Assembly: GCA_034440615.1 (NCBI GenBank)
Contig: JAOTOM010002303.1
Span: forward strand, 33,801-97,800
Direction of reading: 5' to 3'
DNA length: 64,000 nt
From: Ashinkailepas kermadecensis
Lineage: Eukaryota; Arthropoda; Thecostraca; Neolepadidae
Below, in pieces: positions 9,821 to 20,935 of the stretch (position 1 is the stretch's first letter; the number at the start of each line of letters is the position of its first letter). The position numbers and the translations under genes are program-made. The notes beneath the pieces were generated by a model. It did no database searches. It saw nothing but the letters and a program-made list of their open reading frames with translations, and was not told where the DNA came from.

Positions 9821-12247
9821 TTTGTTGCATACATCTATTCAAGTAGCATTTCAAGGAGTTCTGGGTCCTTGTCACTGAGAAGCGATGGAAGCGATAGGGT
9901 GATACCCTCTCTTTGGCAGTATGCCTTAAGTGGCTGTCTTTGAGAGATAAAGCCAATATAGTTTAACAGGATGTGCCCTATGCTTAACGTGGCATTGCAG
10001 ATGTCGCAGTGAGGTGTTGTGTGTTGGTCACCCTCTCATTGAGGCTTTGTTAGCTTTGTAGATTGAACAACCAGTTCTGAGTCTAGTGAGGATGACCTCT
10101 TTTTGTCCGTGAGATGGATTTGATTAGTTCCATGTGTCTGTTGTTCGTTTGATTGCGTCTGTGTGGTTGGATTTGTGTTGTGTCCATGTGTTCTGTTGGT
10201 GTTGGCGAATGTGGTGTTGTAGGAGTGCTTTGCAACCGTCCACCGAATATTCCACGCTAGTGTAAGTGTTCGATGCCAAGGCTTGCTTTGCGAGCCGGTC
10301 TGCGTCTTTGTTACGTGGGATGTTGGCGTGGCCCGGAATCCAGGGGAAGGAAAAGTTCATCTGTACGTTATGGGCCACGATTTGTTGGATGCTGTCAATG
10401 ACGTGATGTGGACAGTCGTGTGTGTTGTACGTTATGGGCCACGATTTGTTGGATGCTGTCAATGACGTGATGAGGACAGTCGTGGGTGTTGTACGTTATG
10501 GGCCACGATTTGTTGGATGCTGTCAATGACGTGATGAGGACAGTCGTGGGTGTTGTACGTTATGGGCCACGATTTGTTGGATGCTGTCAATGACGTGATG
10601 TGGACAGTCGTGGTTGTTGTACGTTATGGGCCACGATTTGTTGGATGCTGTCAATGACGCGATGTGGACAGTCGTGGGTGTTGTACGTTATGGGCCACGA
10701 TTTGTTGGATGCTGTCAATGACGTGATGTGGACAGTCGTGGTTGTTGTACGTTATGGGCCACGATTTGTTGGATGCTGTCAATGACGCGATGTGGACAGT
10801 CGTGGGTGTTGTACGTTATGGGCCACGATTTGTTGGATGCTGTCAATGACGCGATGTGGACAGTCGTGGGTGTTGTACGTTATGGGCCACGATTTGTTGG
10901 ATGCTGTCAATGACGTCAGTGACGTCATGTGGACAGTCGTGTGTGTTGACTGGAGGACGGATTTGGAGTCTGAGCAAATTACTACGTGTCTAGCTTTATG
11001 CCTCATGATAATAGATATAGAGGCTAGAATGGCCATTGCTTCAGCGGAGTAGATCGATAAGTTATCAGGTAGACGCTTGGAAAGTCTGAGACCTGGCCCA
11101 GTGATGCCGATGCCTACCTTAGCTTCGTGTTTCGACCCATCGTGAATGCGAGTGATTTATAGTTGTTATCATCCGCGAACTTGTGGAAGATACTAAGATT
11201 TTCCGCTTATGTGATAGTGCATTTCTTCTCTGAGAGCAAGTACTCCACCTTTGGTTGACTGAAAATCCAGAATGGCCTGGTGGGCGGTCGAGCTGCAGTG
11301 GATGGCATTGCGAGGTTAAGATCTGAGAGCGCCGTGGCAATTTGAATGCAATATGGTGGAAGTTTGCGCCCAAATCGGCTCTTGTCGTATCTGTCAGGCG
11401 CAAAGCAGCGCTGTGCCGGATGATTTCTAATCGATTTGATTTTGATGTAGTAGTGGTGCAGCTGTTTTGTCCTCCTGAAGTTGAGTGGGGCGTGTTTGAG
11501 TTCAATAGAAGACTGGCTATCGGTGTGGTGCTGAGGGCACCTGTGGCTGCTCTGATGCAGCTGTTGTGGATGATTTCTAACTTTCGGTTCTGACGGTCTG
11601 AAATAGTGGCAAAAATGATGCTGTTGTATTCTATGATGGGTCGTATCATTGATGTCTACAGTCACAGTAGTTTTTTCCTTTCTCCGCCCCAATCTGTGCC
11701 TGGAAGTGCACGAAGTATGTTGACGCGCTTCGCGCATCGCTTCGAGATGAAGGTGGTGTGGGTGTTAAAACTGAGTTTTTCGTCTAAATACACTCCTAAT
11801 AACTTGAAGCTTTTCACCTGTTCGATGGCCTTGCCATCGGTTTTAAGTGGAGTTTTGGGTGTTGGGCGGACACGACTATATGTGACGCTGGCCGATTTTT
11901 TTTGCGGACAGGGTGAAGTCCCATGTTTTGCACCACTTTGCAATGTGGTCTAGTCCTGCTTGAATGTTTTTTTTTCAGCTTTCAGGAAGCATCGTGATGT
12001 TGTCCAAATGACTACGTCGTCCACGAAAAGTGAGTATTGAAGTTAAGTGTCCGTGTGGCCAGCATGTATGTCGTTGACAATGATGATGAAGAGGCTCGAT
12101 GAGAGCACGCTCCCCTGCGCCAGGCCCTGCTCCTGAATTGTGGTGTTTTATGTGACACTGCCGCATCGAACCTTAAGGGTCCTGTCCCTGAGGAAGTTGA
12201 GAATGAAGTGCGCCATGTGTCCGCGTAGGCCTATCTTGTGGAGTTTG
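9820..12247 (-). pseudogene. Non-LTR retrotransposon relic: RT, RNase H and C-terminal zinc motif
   Basis: Read on the minus strand, fragments of one polyprotein follow in order but in different frames. RT pieces come first (INRHKLHKIGLRGHM; QGLAQGSVLSSSLF at about 12100; the catalytic FVDDVVIW at about 12010-12035). The thumb region follows (FKLLGVYLDEKLSFNTHTTF, 11700-11850), then an RNase H domain with ICSDSKSVLQS (about 11000) and FSWIPGH-like FPWIPGHANIPRNKDADRLAK (10280-10360). A C-x2-C...H motif (CDICNATLSIGHIL) comes last, at about 9990. The endonuclease and N-terminal RT are missing beyond 12247, where an inverted-repeat element begins. RNase H after RT suggests the I-like group of LINEs. 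Stops, frameshifts and a 64-bp array show it is dead. Confidence 0.8.
10364..10935 (+). repeat. 64-bp tandem array (9 units) inside RNase H coding sequence
   Basis: TACGTTATGGGCCACGATTT starts at 10364 and every 64 bp after (10428, 10492, 10556, 10620, 10684, 10748, 10812, 10876). Units are nearly identical. As 64 is not a multiple of three, the array shifts the RNase H frame, so it expanded after the element died. The unit corresponds to the helix between the IxSDSKS motif and the WIPGH motif. The last unit ends in two adjacent TGACGTCA palindromes near 10908-10926. Confidence 0.95.
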
Positions 12248-13014
12248 TGTCTATTTATACCCCCTGTAATCGCTAAGCTAAGTGTTGCATGAAAACAAGT
12301 GGTGCCGTCGGAAAGCGCTCGACGAATAGGGTACGAAACCACCCCAAAATATTATCGCCAAAATGTGACGTCACTAGGGGTCCACGGGATCGTGACTGAC
12401 ATGTTTTTGGTCCTGGGACGTTCATTCTGGGGGAGATTTTAAAAACAAAACTTATTTATAATCAGAACAGGAGTGCGAAATTACCATGGTCCCAATATGT
12501 TTGCTCAACCAAAATGTATGATAAGTTTTCTTTCTCAAAATTTTCACAATGTTGAGTGTTCAATTTTCTTCAATTTTTCGTTTTCTAATGGGTAGAGCGG
12601 ACCGGTAAACGTTCTTTTAAGGCACCTTTCCCTCAAAGTGCTTACCTTAGCCAGAATGTTCGATTTTAGCCCTAATGTGAAAATATGCAAAACTAATTAT
12701 GTGCTAATAACAACTAATAACAAAAAATGATGTGCTACGTTTTGTGGCTTCCCTAAATATATGCAAGCGTGAAAACTTTATTCAAATATCTTTATCCGTT
12801 AAAGCGTGACGACTAGTTGAACTTTTTGGAGGCGGCCTCACATGACCTTGAACCACTCGTTAACGGCGGATAATCTGACTTCTAAATTTTCACATAACAT
12901 GCCAAATTGATGTGGGAAAAGCTATGCCAAACTTCGGCGCATTGCCGAGCTCCGTCCTTTTATCATCCGCGAAAACCCTCAGGGTGTGTGTGGGTAAAAT
13001 GCCCCCCCCCCCCC
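12248..13014 (+). mobile_element. Inverted-repeat element, copy A, inserted in the LINE relic
   Basis: Homologous along its length to 39810-40590: shared blocks include AGTGTTGCATGAAAAC / GCGTTGCACGAAAAC, GACGTCACTAG / AACGTCACTAG and ATGCCAAATTGATGTGGGAA. Its left end (TATTTATACCCCCTG) and right end (GGGTAAAATGCCCCC) are inverted repeats of each other. No open frame is conserved, so it is a non-autonomous element. The LINE reading frame ends at its left boundary and does not resume after its right boundary. Confidence 0.7.
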
Positions 13015-13334
13015 GAGACGGGACGGGTTGATGCGATATGGGTGACAATAGCGACTGAGATTCGCCGCTTTGCCGGTGTCAACCTGCGTGTTGATAGTTT
13101 TGCCAATATCACTCTTATAATTTTGTGGAGCGCTGTGTGTTCCAGACAAATCCATGTCAGTGCCAGTGTTGTAGCAACGCGAGGTATTGTAAGCAACCAC
13201 GCATACCACCGCACTGCCAAACCGGCCCACGAACATGCATTGCGTCATCCCCTCCAAACGCGCCCCGCGCATGCCGACGGCACCGAGCTCGGCTCGGCGC
13301 CGACAGCCCGGCTATGCAAACACTGCGGTTGCAC

Positions 13335-13511
13335 GATCGCACAAACAAAGTAAGTCATACGCCACCTGCCAGCTGGCAAAATGCAAGCCGCGGCCAGATC
13401 ATATAAACACACACATATAAACACATCAATAACTGACCCTGCCCGGTCGCACAAATAAAGTAAACCATACGTCATCTGCGAGCTGTCAAAATGCGAGCCT
13501 CGGCCAGCTCA
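13335..13511 (+). repeat. 110-bp direct duplication
   Basis: A block of about 67 bp (TCGCACAAACAAAGTAAGTC...) at 13335 recurs at 13445 with about 85% identity by eye. The surrounding 13030-13530 is GC-rich without a supported gene. Confidence 0.7.
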
Positions 13512-13529
13512 CGCAAACAGACGCACATC

Positions 13530-14790
13530 GGCCATCTTAATCAGTTACTCATCGACACGCAATGACTCACATACGTTGCGTGCTTCCTTCCGTCCCAGCA
13601 AAGGTCAGCGCGTGCAGGCTTTTTCCATTAGTATATGTACACACTTGCATAAATACCCCGGGACAGGACCCTCTGGGGGCGGGGGGGGGAGGCAGACCAC
13701 CATCAGACGCCGAGCTGTAACCAACGCTCCCGCCGATCACCACCCGGCGACTACCCCTTCGTGACCTGTCTTGGTGAGGGGACGGACCGACTACCGAGTA
13801 CCGACGAACTTGAGAATCGGGTTTGAACAGTCGTGGTGCATCTTCCGTGTGCCTGTGCGTGCTTGCTAATACCAACGAGGTCCAGGACCATCACGCCGTG
13901 TTTCGAGGTCTTAGCATCCGATGAGCAGACGCAGCCAACAGCACCTAACTACTTCTTCTTCGACACCAGACACGAGCAGGTGAAATAGCCACTGTTACAG
14001 TGTCCTGAAGCGTTAGCTTTGCGGTTCAACTCAGAGGTCGCTGCATGACCACTGCAGTCGATGCACCCGTAAACCCCAATAGCTAACTAACGATTCAGCT
14101 AAGGTAATAGTTCCAAAATTGCCAAGCTGCAGGTGTATTTCGAAAATCAAATCATTAGTGCTCTTCCTGCGATTGATCTACCGTCCTTCAGACGTTGAGA
14201 AGATGAGTGCCGAAGTGGATTAGTTAGTGGCGGATCGCACTTCCGTCCATCAATAGGACGACCTTGATAGCAATAGGTTCCTCGACTTTGTGGAGCAGGT
14301 TGTGAAATGTAACGAGTAAAAGTTACAGCATCCAACGTTTTATCCAGGAACATAGGATGCCTACTTACCTTTTGAACAAAATTCACGCATGTCTGAAGTA
14401 GATGAGCGATACTCTGTTGCACATAAGCGATGCATTGGTTGTGTTTTTACGCAATATGTGAGTTAAAGAGAATGTGTTAAAATATACTCGTATTTAAACT
14501 ATGCACTGCGCTATTTTTTTTTATGGGCACGAACAGCTGATAGTTGCAGGCATGCCGCACAAGCGTACGGTAAAACTGAGCAGCACCGGCAAAAACCATC
14601 GGCCGCTTAACATCATTTGGCCCCGAAACATGCGCACAATTTCCCACAGGAACGCTCTACATTCGTGTAAAAGCATCCTTCCGATCGAATTTGATTTTGT
14701 CCTTCGTCCAAAAGTGACCATGGTGAACAACTGCATTGGCATGGGCTCAGCAATTCGGTTTCGGTCTCTGAATCGACATGGATGGTTCCA
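13530..14790. other. Unassigned
   Basis: No coding region, repeat family or RNA gene is recognised. A GC-rich patch with a G-run occurs near 13670-13690. Confidence 0.35.
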
Positions 14791-14895
14791 GCTGGGGATG
14801 GCCCGGCTGGGGATGGCCCGGCTGGGGATGGCCCGGCTGGGGATGGCCCGGCTGGGGATGGCCCGGCTGGGGATGGCCCGGCTGGGGATGGCCCG
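14791..14895 (+). repeat. 15-bp minisatellite (7 perfect units)
   Basis: GCTGGGGATGGCCCG is repeated seven times without change. It is open in several frames (AGDGP or GWPGW repeats on plus), which makes short open frames over it unreliable as genes. Confidence 0.95.
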
Positions 14896-14899
14896 GCTG

Positions 14900-17700
14900 G
14901 TGTTTCCATCAGCACGCTCTTTGGTCGCCAGGCTTTGCTGAGCTGCGTTGTGGCGCACCTGTGTGCCGGATTGCGGTGGTCAGATGACTGTAAGTGTGCA
15001 TGCAGCGCCAGCGGTGAGGACGGTGAGTCCTGCAGAGGAGGTGTGGACGTGACCGGAGGTCCTGCAGAGGACGCGGGGGTGGTGCGGACGGTGTGGACGT
15101 GACCGGGGAGGCTGGAAGGAGGAGGCTCCTGGGAGAAGGAAGTGAGGCTGCGACCATTATCAAGGTCGGGCCAGGCTTCGCCAGATACGCCAAATTTCGC
15201 ACGACAAGCGACCGCATTAACATGCATAGGGGATGCGTGGATGCTTCTCATGCCAATCGACAGGACGATGAGACTGCCCACGGCGAGTGGGAACGCACCG
15301 TCGCCGGACGTCGCCTCGTTTGTCCGTTTTCGTGCGCTCGTCGAACATTCTCGACGCCAGCCGTCTGTTGGCCTCTCTTACCCCGTTTTTCTTTTTACTT
15401 CCAGAATAAACAACATTGAACACTGGTGAGAGACACTAAGGCTGCTGAAACAACACATTGTACACGAGCTTCGTCGCTGTTTCAAATAGCACGACTGCAC
15501 TCCGCAAAATATGTGATGTGCATTCACGGGTGTGCAGGTGTTATATGTTTGTTCTCCTTGAAAAAAAGTCAAGATTTGGTGATAATGTAGGGGTCCGGAC
15601 CACGTCGGGCTGGGCGGTGTCGGAGCGGATCTGGGGGCACTGGCGGCGTGGGTGGGTCGCTGGCGGGCGACTGCGGCCGGCCGCCGCCGGCGGGCCGGCT
15701 GGTTGGGTGGGGTCTTTACTGATGTTCCCTCTCTTGCCCACCACTTCGACCGCCCCGACATCCTTCCAGCCTTGCTGCAGCCCGCGCCAGCCACCACTAC
15801 ACGAATTTCTTTGAGCGAGGCCAGGCTCCTATCCACACCATATACGCCCGTGAGTGAGCCCTGCTGGTCATGTATCGAGGAGGGGTTGTGGGCTTGGGGT
15901 ATGATGTGATGCTGATGGATGGCTATGATAGAGGTACACGACATGCGTACTGCCACCGCCGCCGGCACTCGTTCATTTACAGGACCCACTCGTGTACCAC
16001 CACATAACACAACACATCCACCATCCACTCATCCCCCCCGCACACACAACACACGCGACGTTCTCGGGGCAGCCAGATGCAAGGGGACCGGGGTAATATC
16101 CAGTAACATTTTGGCAGTGAGGTTTCTGACAGCTGAATACTTGCGTTGAAATCGAACCAATTCCACTGGTCCTTAGAAGTACCCCTTTAAGCATTTATGC
16201 AACAGTCACTCGCTCCTTTCATTCCGCACGATCATTCGGTCCCTAATAATACGAAAACGAGTTCGCCCACAATTTTCCCCTCCAGTGTTACGCAAGCGTT
16301 TAGCGAGTCGTACTTCCTTTCACTGGGGACTTGGTTAGTACCGAATGCATATTAATTACCCGCTCCGAGTCCTACTTGTAAACGGCTGACGCGAGTCTCC
16401 TGATTGCATAATTTGTATATATTGACGTTACTGCCTTAAGGCTTTGCAACACTGGGGGATGAAACTTTCCCTGGGCTTCTGTGCTGTCTTATAACTGAAC
16501 TCAGGTATCAATGGCCAACTTACCTAACCTTACCCAATCGACGCCATGCCTGGCCTTACACGTTGAAGACGTGCGACCAGCGTCACGTTTCCCACGGGTG
16601 GGCACGTATCCTTACCACGTTGGTTACGTCCCCTGGTCGTCGTTATACCCTAGCCGGCCCTACCCTTTCAGCCCCGGGACTTACGGCATGCCAAACCAGT
16701 CTGTGCGTCCCCCGATCCTCTGTACCAGCCGTGCCCATGTACAGCGAACGTAGGCGGACCCATTTCCCGGCAGTGTTTTGTCTACATATCCTATTGTCCG
16801 GCGCCGAACTTCCGGCGAACGCAATGTGGTGCCCCCTCTAACGGGCCCTCCCACATGCATACCATGCTCGCCCCCTCATCTGCGCCCTTGGGTCACAAAG
16901 GCCAGCGGGATTTTGCGGTCAAGAGATACCTGAGCCCAGTTAGCAGTTACCATTTGAAATACAACTGGGACACCAACTATTTCTATTTACACACACACGC
17001 ACAATTCCACCAACACACACACATTCCCTCCCCCCCCCCCACGCGGAAGACGCCAGCGCCGGTGGGGTTGATTACGCTGGGACGGTGGTGCGGACTGGTG
17101 AGGCTACATAACGCCGAGCAGCACTCACATGGCGATGGTGGGTGGCGGGTGGCCTCGGCTGAGCACTTCCTCTCCTCCATCCGGTCAGGCGTCCACCGCC
17201 GCGCGTCTGAGAATCCCCTCCGTCTCTCTGTCCGGTCTGCCCTGTTCTCTCCTTCACCGTCGCGAGCCTATGAGTTTTACTCTCCCTTCATCACCTCCGG
17301 CTTTGGGCATTTTCTCTTGTATTTTTTTCTCCGCGAATGTTCCAGAATGTTCTGGAGGCCCGGCTGCTGCTCCCGCTTCCGCCGCTGGCCCTTCCCATGT
17401 GTCACACCCTTCCCATGTGTCACACTCCACCCTTCCCATGTCCACCCTTCACTCCACCCTTCCCGTGTGTCAGTCACACAGGTGCTCGGGACGTGCCCGG
17501 CCGCCTCTCGGTTGGCCTTCAAAGCCGCCTTCAGGCCTGCCTCTGGGTCGGTTGTTTACGCCGGGGACGCTGTACTGGCGGAGGGCCCCCGGCCATGCGG
17601 CGGGGCGAAAGCCGGTTTCTGGCCGTCCGAATCTCTTGTGTAAGAATGTAACACGCTTTACAATAACACGATGTGCACGCATGTCTTGACGTGGCGTGGT
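14900..17700. other. Unassigned GC-rich stretch with simple-sequence patches
   Basis: Nothing is assigned confidently. A short duplicated block (GTGTGGACGTGACCGG) occurs at 15040 and 15088, an AATAAA occurs at about 15405, and CCCTTCCCATGTGTCACAC-type repeats occur at 17390-17470. Open frames here of up to about 260 codons have no recognisable domain and overlap several others on both strands. Confidence 0.35.
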
Positions 17701-17724
17701 GACTCTGAGAAGTAGCATTGGTGA

Positions 17725-17850
17725 GACGATGACGTCACGTTAAGATGTGCATTTGACGTGCCGTTAAGGTGCGCCATTAATCTGACGTTAATACGCGCCG
17801 TTGACGTGACGTTAAGACGTGACGTTGACGTGACGCTAAGATGTTTCACT
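17725..17850. repeat. Degenerate GACGTGACGTTAAG repeats
   Basis: GACGT(G/T)ACGTTAAG-like motifs recur about every 18-25 bp over 125 bp, with substitutions. Confidence 0.7.
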
Positions 17851-18009
17851 GGCATGACGCCCCAGCGTTAACCCTCCCCATGCCGGAAAATTCATCCTCG
17901 CCGGGCCAGGGCTCTTGAAAGCCCTCCTTCCCCTCTAACTTCCCATCTACGTAGGCTAGGACACAGTGCAAAACACGGTTAGAAAGCTCTGGTGATTAAG
18001 AGATCTGGT

Positions 18010-18150
18010 CTCCAGGCTCAGCGTGACTTCCAGGGGCCCAGGCGCGAACGTTTGAGCCCCATTTCGATATTCAGGTGCCCGGCCTGATATTTTGCGACCC
18101 CAGCGTGATTTTCAGGGGCCCGGACCCGGAAAGGACCCCGAGGTTAGCCT
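18010..18150 (-). repeat. Degenerate GGGGCCCCTGAAAATCACG repeat, short locus
   Basis: Read on the minus strand, units such as CCGGGCCCCTGAAAATCACG match those at 25550-26545, in the opposite orientation. Period is about 22-26 bp and units are strongly diverged. Confidence 0.65.
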
Positions 18151-18304
18151 GAAAACTTGCCTTCCACATCCACTGATGGCGCCACGCCCGGTCCACACCC
18201 ACACCTACTCTCCCGCCCACACCGAATATTTCGAGTGAGAGTGACGTACCTTCCGGTAGGTCCCGGTGGTCGCACCCTCTACGGACCGGCCGGACTTCAC
18301 TTCA

Positions 18305-18765
18305 CTAGCCGATCACAGTCCTCCAGGTACTCACCCCCTACGCAGCCGATCACTGCCCTCCAGAAACTCACCCCCTCCGCTGCCAATCATACCCCTCCAG
18401 AAATTCACTCCCTTCGCAGCCGATCACAGCCCTCCAGGTACTCACCTCGCGTAGCCCCTCACAGTCCTCCAGATACTCACCCCCTGCGTAGCCGATCAGT
18501 CCTCCATGTACTCACCCACTACGCAGCCGATCACAGCCCTCCAGACACTCACCCCCTGCGCTGCCGATCACAGCCCTCCAGACACTCACCCACTACGCAG
18601 CCGATCACAGCCCTCCAGACACTCACCACCTGCGCTGCCGATCACAGCCCTCCAGACACTCAGCCCCTGCGCAGCCGATCACAACCCTCCAGGTACTCAC
18701 CTCGCGTAGCCCATCACAATCCTCCAGATTCTCACCCCCTGCGCAGCCGATCACAACGCTCCAGG
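18305..18765 (+). repeat. 37-39 bp minisatellite GCCGATCACAGCCCTCCAG, locus 1
   Basis: About 12 units of GCCGATCACAGCCCTCCAG followed by a variable (A/G)(C/T)ACTCACCCC(C/A)TGCGCA part. The same family forms the array at 27212-28000. The array ends abruptly at the inverted-repeat end of a hAT-like element at 18766. Confidence 0.9.
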
Positions 18766-19560
18766 CAGGGACGTCGATTTGTATCCTTTTGCGGGGGCCA
18801 TGGCCCCCCCCATGCCGATCTTGGCCCCCCAATGTTGATTTGGCCCCCCCATGCTATTTTTATGCTGCTAAAAAGCTAAAGGGAAAAAAGAAGAAAAACA
18901 CTGTGTTAGGTACATATAAAACTTAGTTGATGTTAACCAGCACATTTTGTACTGAAAAAGAACAGATTTGGATTAGATAGTGGACTGAGTATCCAACTTT
19001 TGCTGCACAATTCAAAATTATGTGCAAAAAAACAAAATAGCTAGATCTCCCTCCACTGTGCAAGGAAAACTTACGACATAAAATGTTAAGATTCGCTGAT
19101 GATGCATTTGAAACCAGATTGTCTTTTTTTTAAATGTTAAGCCACAAAACAACAATTGGATTGTTATACTGATGTTTGTACACACCACCAATGGCAAATC
19201 CACACACATATGAGCTTAAACAGGAAAAAATCCATTCTTAATTTCCAGTCATTGTCAAACTTGCATTGTCCAGTGAACAACAATGGCAATCATCCTTGAG
19301 ATTGTGGATATGCAAACTATAATTATCTTCAGCAGCCCACCTATCACACCATCAGCTTGATATTTACCTAGGTACCTACCTAAATGCCCAATGACAATGC
19401 ATGCATTCAATATTGATATGGGGAAAACGAGAGCCATGTGTGGGCAAATCTGCCAGCTTATGATACCATGACGGAGAACAGTCAGCAAGAAGCTGCATGG
19501 CCACTGCAATATAATTGGTATTCCTAAAAGAATAAAAAAGAAAGCTATGGCTCACATGAC
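18766..19560 (+). mobile_element. hAT-like non-autonomous element, copy 1
   Basis: Begins CAGGGACGTCGATTTGTATC, a close match to the starts at 20002, 20536 and 21724; CAGGGGCG-type ends are typical of hAT elements. Internal blocks (GATGTTAACCAGCACATTTT; TGGACTGA...TCTCC) are shared with the copies at 20002 and 20536. No transposase frame is present. The 3' end is not defined. Confidence 0.6.
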
Positions 19561-19789
19561 TTTTAAGCAAACCTTAGTCATACACGACCAATGCTATACA
19601 AGAGAAATAGCTTTGACAAGCCCAATGTCTCGTACGCCGCAAAAACACCATTATTAAACGCCACAAAAATACCATTATTTTAAAAGGTACACCAAAGTTC
19701 GCATTCAAACCTTGATGACGTCACAGGTTTTTATTCGTATATTGCAGAAATTGGTAGCATCAGGCAAGTTTCAATTTAACTGCATGGGG

Positions 19790-20000
19790 AGTGACTTTTT
19801 CAGGCGTACCGGACCACAGTGGTCATTTGCGCCACCTTTGAAGCGAGTACGTTACATGTCTGACTATAAAAGCGGGTGCTTGCGATCAATGTGCAGGCAT
19901 GTGGACGTTTACGTAAAGGGAATTTTACGTTATAGTTTGTGTGATATTTTAGGCGCTGAAGGCGGGGCTAGGATGGGGACATCCCCCTAATGTCTAGATG
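19790..20000 (+). repeat. Dispersed repeat, copy 2 (cf. 8138-8360)
   Basis: Shares GTGGTCATTTGCGCCACCTT, AGCGAGTACGTTACATG and the downstream GGGAATTTTACGTTAT with the copy split at 8138-8360 / 9286-9345. It ends at the start of hAT-like copy 2. Confidence 0.6.
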
Positions 20001-20001
20001 G

Positions 20002-20470
20002 CAGGGGCGTCGATTTGTATCCTTTTGTGGGGGCCAGCGCCCCACCAGTGTTGATCTTGGCCCCCCCCCCCAATGTTGATTTGGCCCACCCAATAACATA
20101 TGCTATTTGTATGCTCATAAAAAAGTTGAAGGAAAAAAGAAGAAAAACACCATGCTAGCATCGATAATGTAGCATAGAAAATGTAGTTGATGTTAACCAG
20201 CACATTTTGTAATAAAAAAACAGATTTGGGTTAGATAGTGGACTGACTCTCCACCTTTTGCTACAAAATAAAAAATGGTGTGCACAAAAACCAATTGTCA
20301 TTGTCAAACTTGCATACCATCCAGTCCCGTGAACAACAATCAGTTATCATTGAGAGTGTGGATATACAAACTATAATTCACCTCAACAGCCCACTCATTA
20401 CACTATCAGTTTGATATTTGCCTGGTACCTAGGCACCTAGGTACATGCTGCAGAAAGACTTAGAATAGCT
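20002..20470 (+). mobile_element. hAT-like non-autonomous element, copy 2
   Basis: Starts CAGGGGCGTCGATTTGTATC and keeps the GATGTTAACCAGCACATTTT block. It is shorter than copy 1 and has the same order of internal motifs. No coding capacity. Confidence 0.6.
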
Positions 20471-20535
20471 TGTGAAGTGGTCCAAAAATGGCAGATGAAA
20501 TTAAGTTTTGATAAGTGCAAAATCATGCATGTATG

Positions 20536-20845
20536 CAGGGGCGTAGATTTGTATCCTTTTGTGGGGGCTATGGCCCCACCAATGTTGATCTTGCCCCCCA
20601 CCCCAATGTTGATTTGGGCCACCCCAATAACCTATGCTATTTTATGCTGATAAGAAAGCTAAAGGGAAAAAATGAAAAACACCATGCTAAGTAGAAACAT
20701 TGATGTTAACCAGCACATTTTGTACTGAATAGAAACAGATTTGGATTAGAAAGTGGACTGACTCTCCATCTTTTGCTGAAAAATGTAAAATTGTGTGCAA
20801 AAACAAACAAAATAGCTGGAATTCCCTCCACTGTGGAAGTACAGC
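20536..20845 (+). mobile_element. hAT-like non-autonomous element, copy 3 (truncated)
   Basis: Starts CAGGGGCGTAGATTTGTATC and matches copies 1 and 2 up to a block with TCCCTCCACTGTG, then stops at a SINE-like tail. A further isolated start of this family is at 21724 (CAGGGGCGTCGATTTGTATC). Confidence 0.55.
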
Positions 20846-20859
20846 TTACATCTTTCTGG

Positions 20860-20935
20860 GTTGGTTGGTTGGTTCTTTGGGTTTACTGGCGCATTGACTG
20901 CGTTGGTCATACAGCGCCCATACAACTTTTCTTGT
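20860..20935 (-). repeat. SINE 3'-core fragment
   Basis: GGTTGGTTGGTTCTTTGGGT followed by GCGCATTGACTGCGTTGGTC matches, in the same orientation, the tail of the SINE at 51548-51712 (GGTTGGTTATTGG...GACCGTTGAGTC). Only the tail part is present. Confidence 0.5.

Noticed and set aside
10364..10935. CRISPR-like regular repeats
   Set aside because: Units are contiguous without spacers, in a eukaryotic retrotransposon. The same applies to the 80-bp, 82-bp and 33-bp arrays.
16855..17643. 262-codon plus-strand open frame
   Set aside because: Composition is that of GC-rich noncoding DNA; it overlaps four other open frames and contains CCCATGTGTCAC repeats. No domain is recognised.
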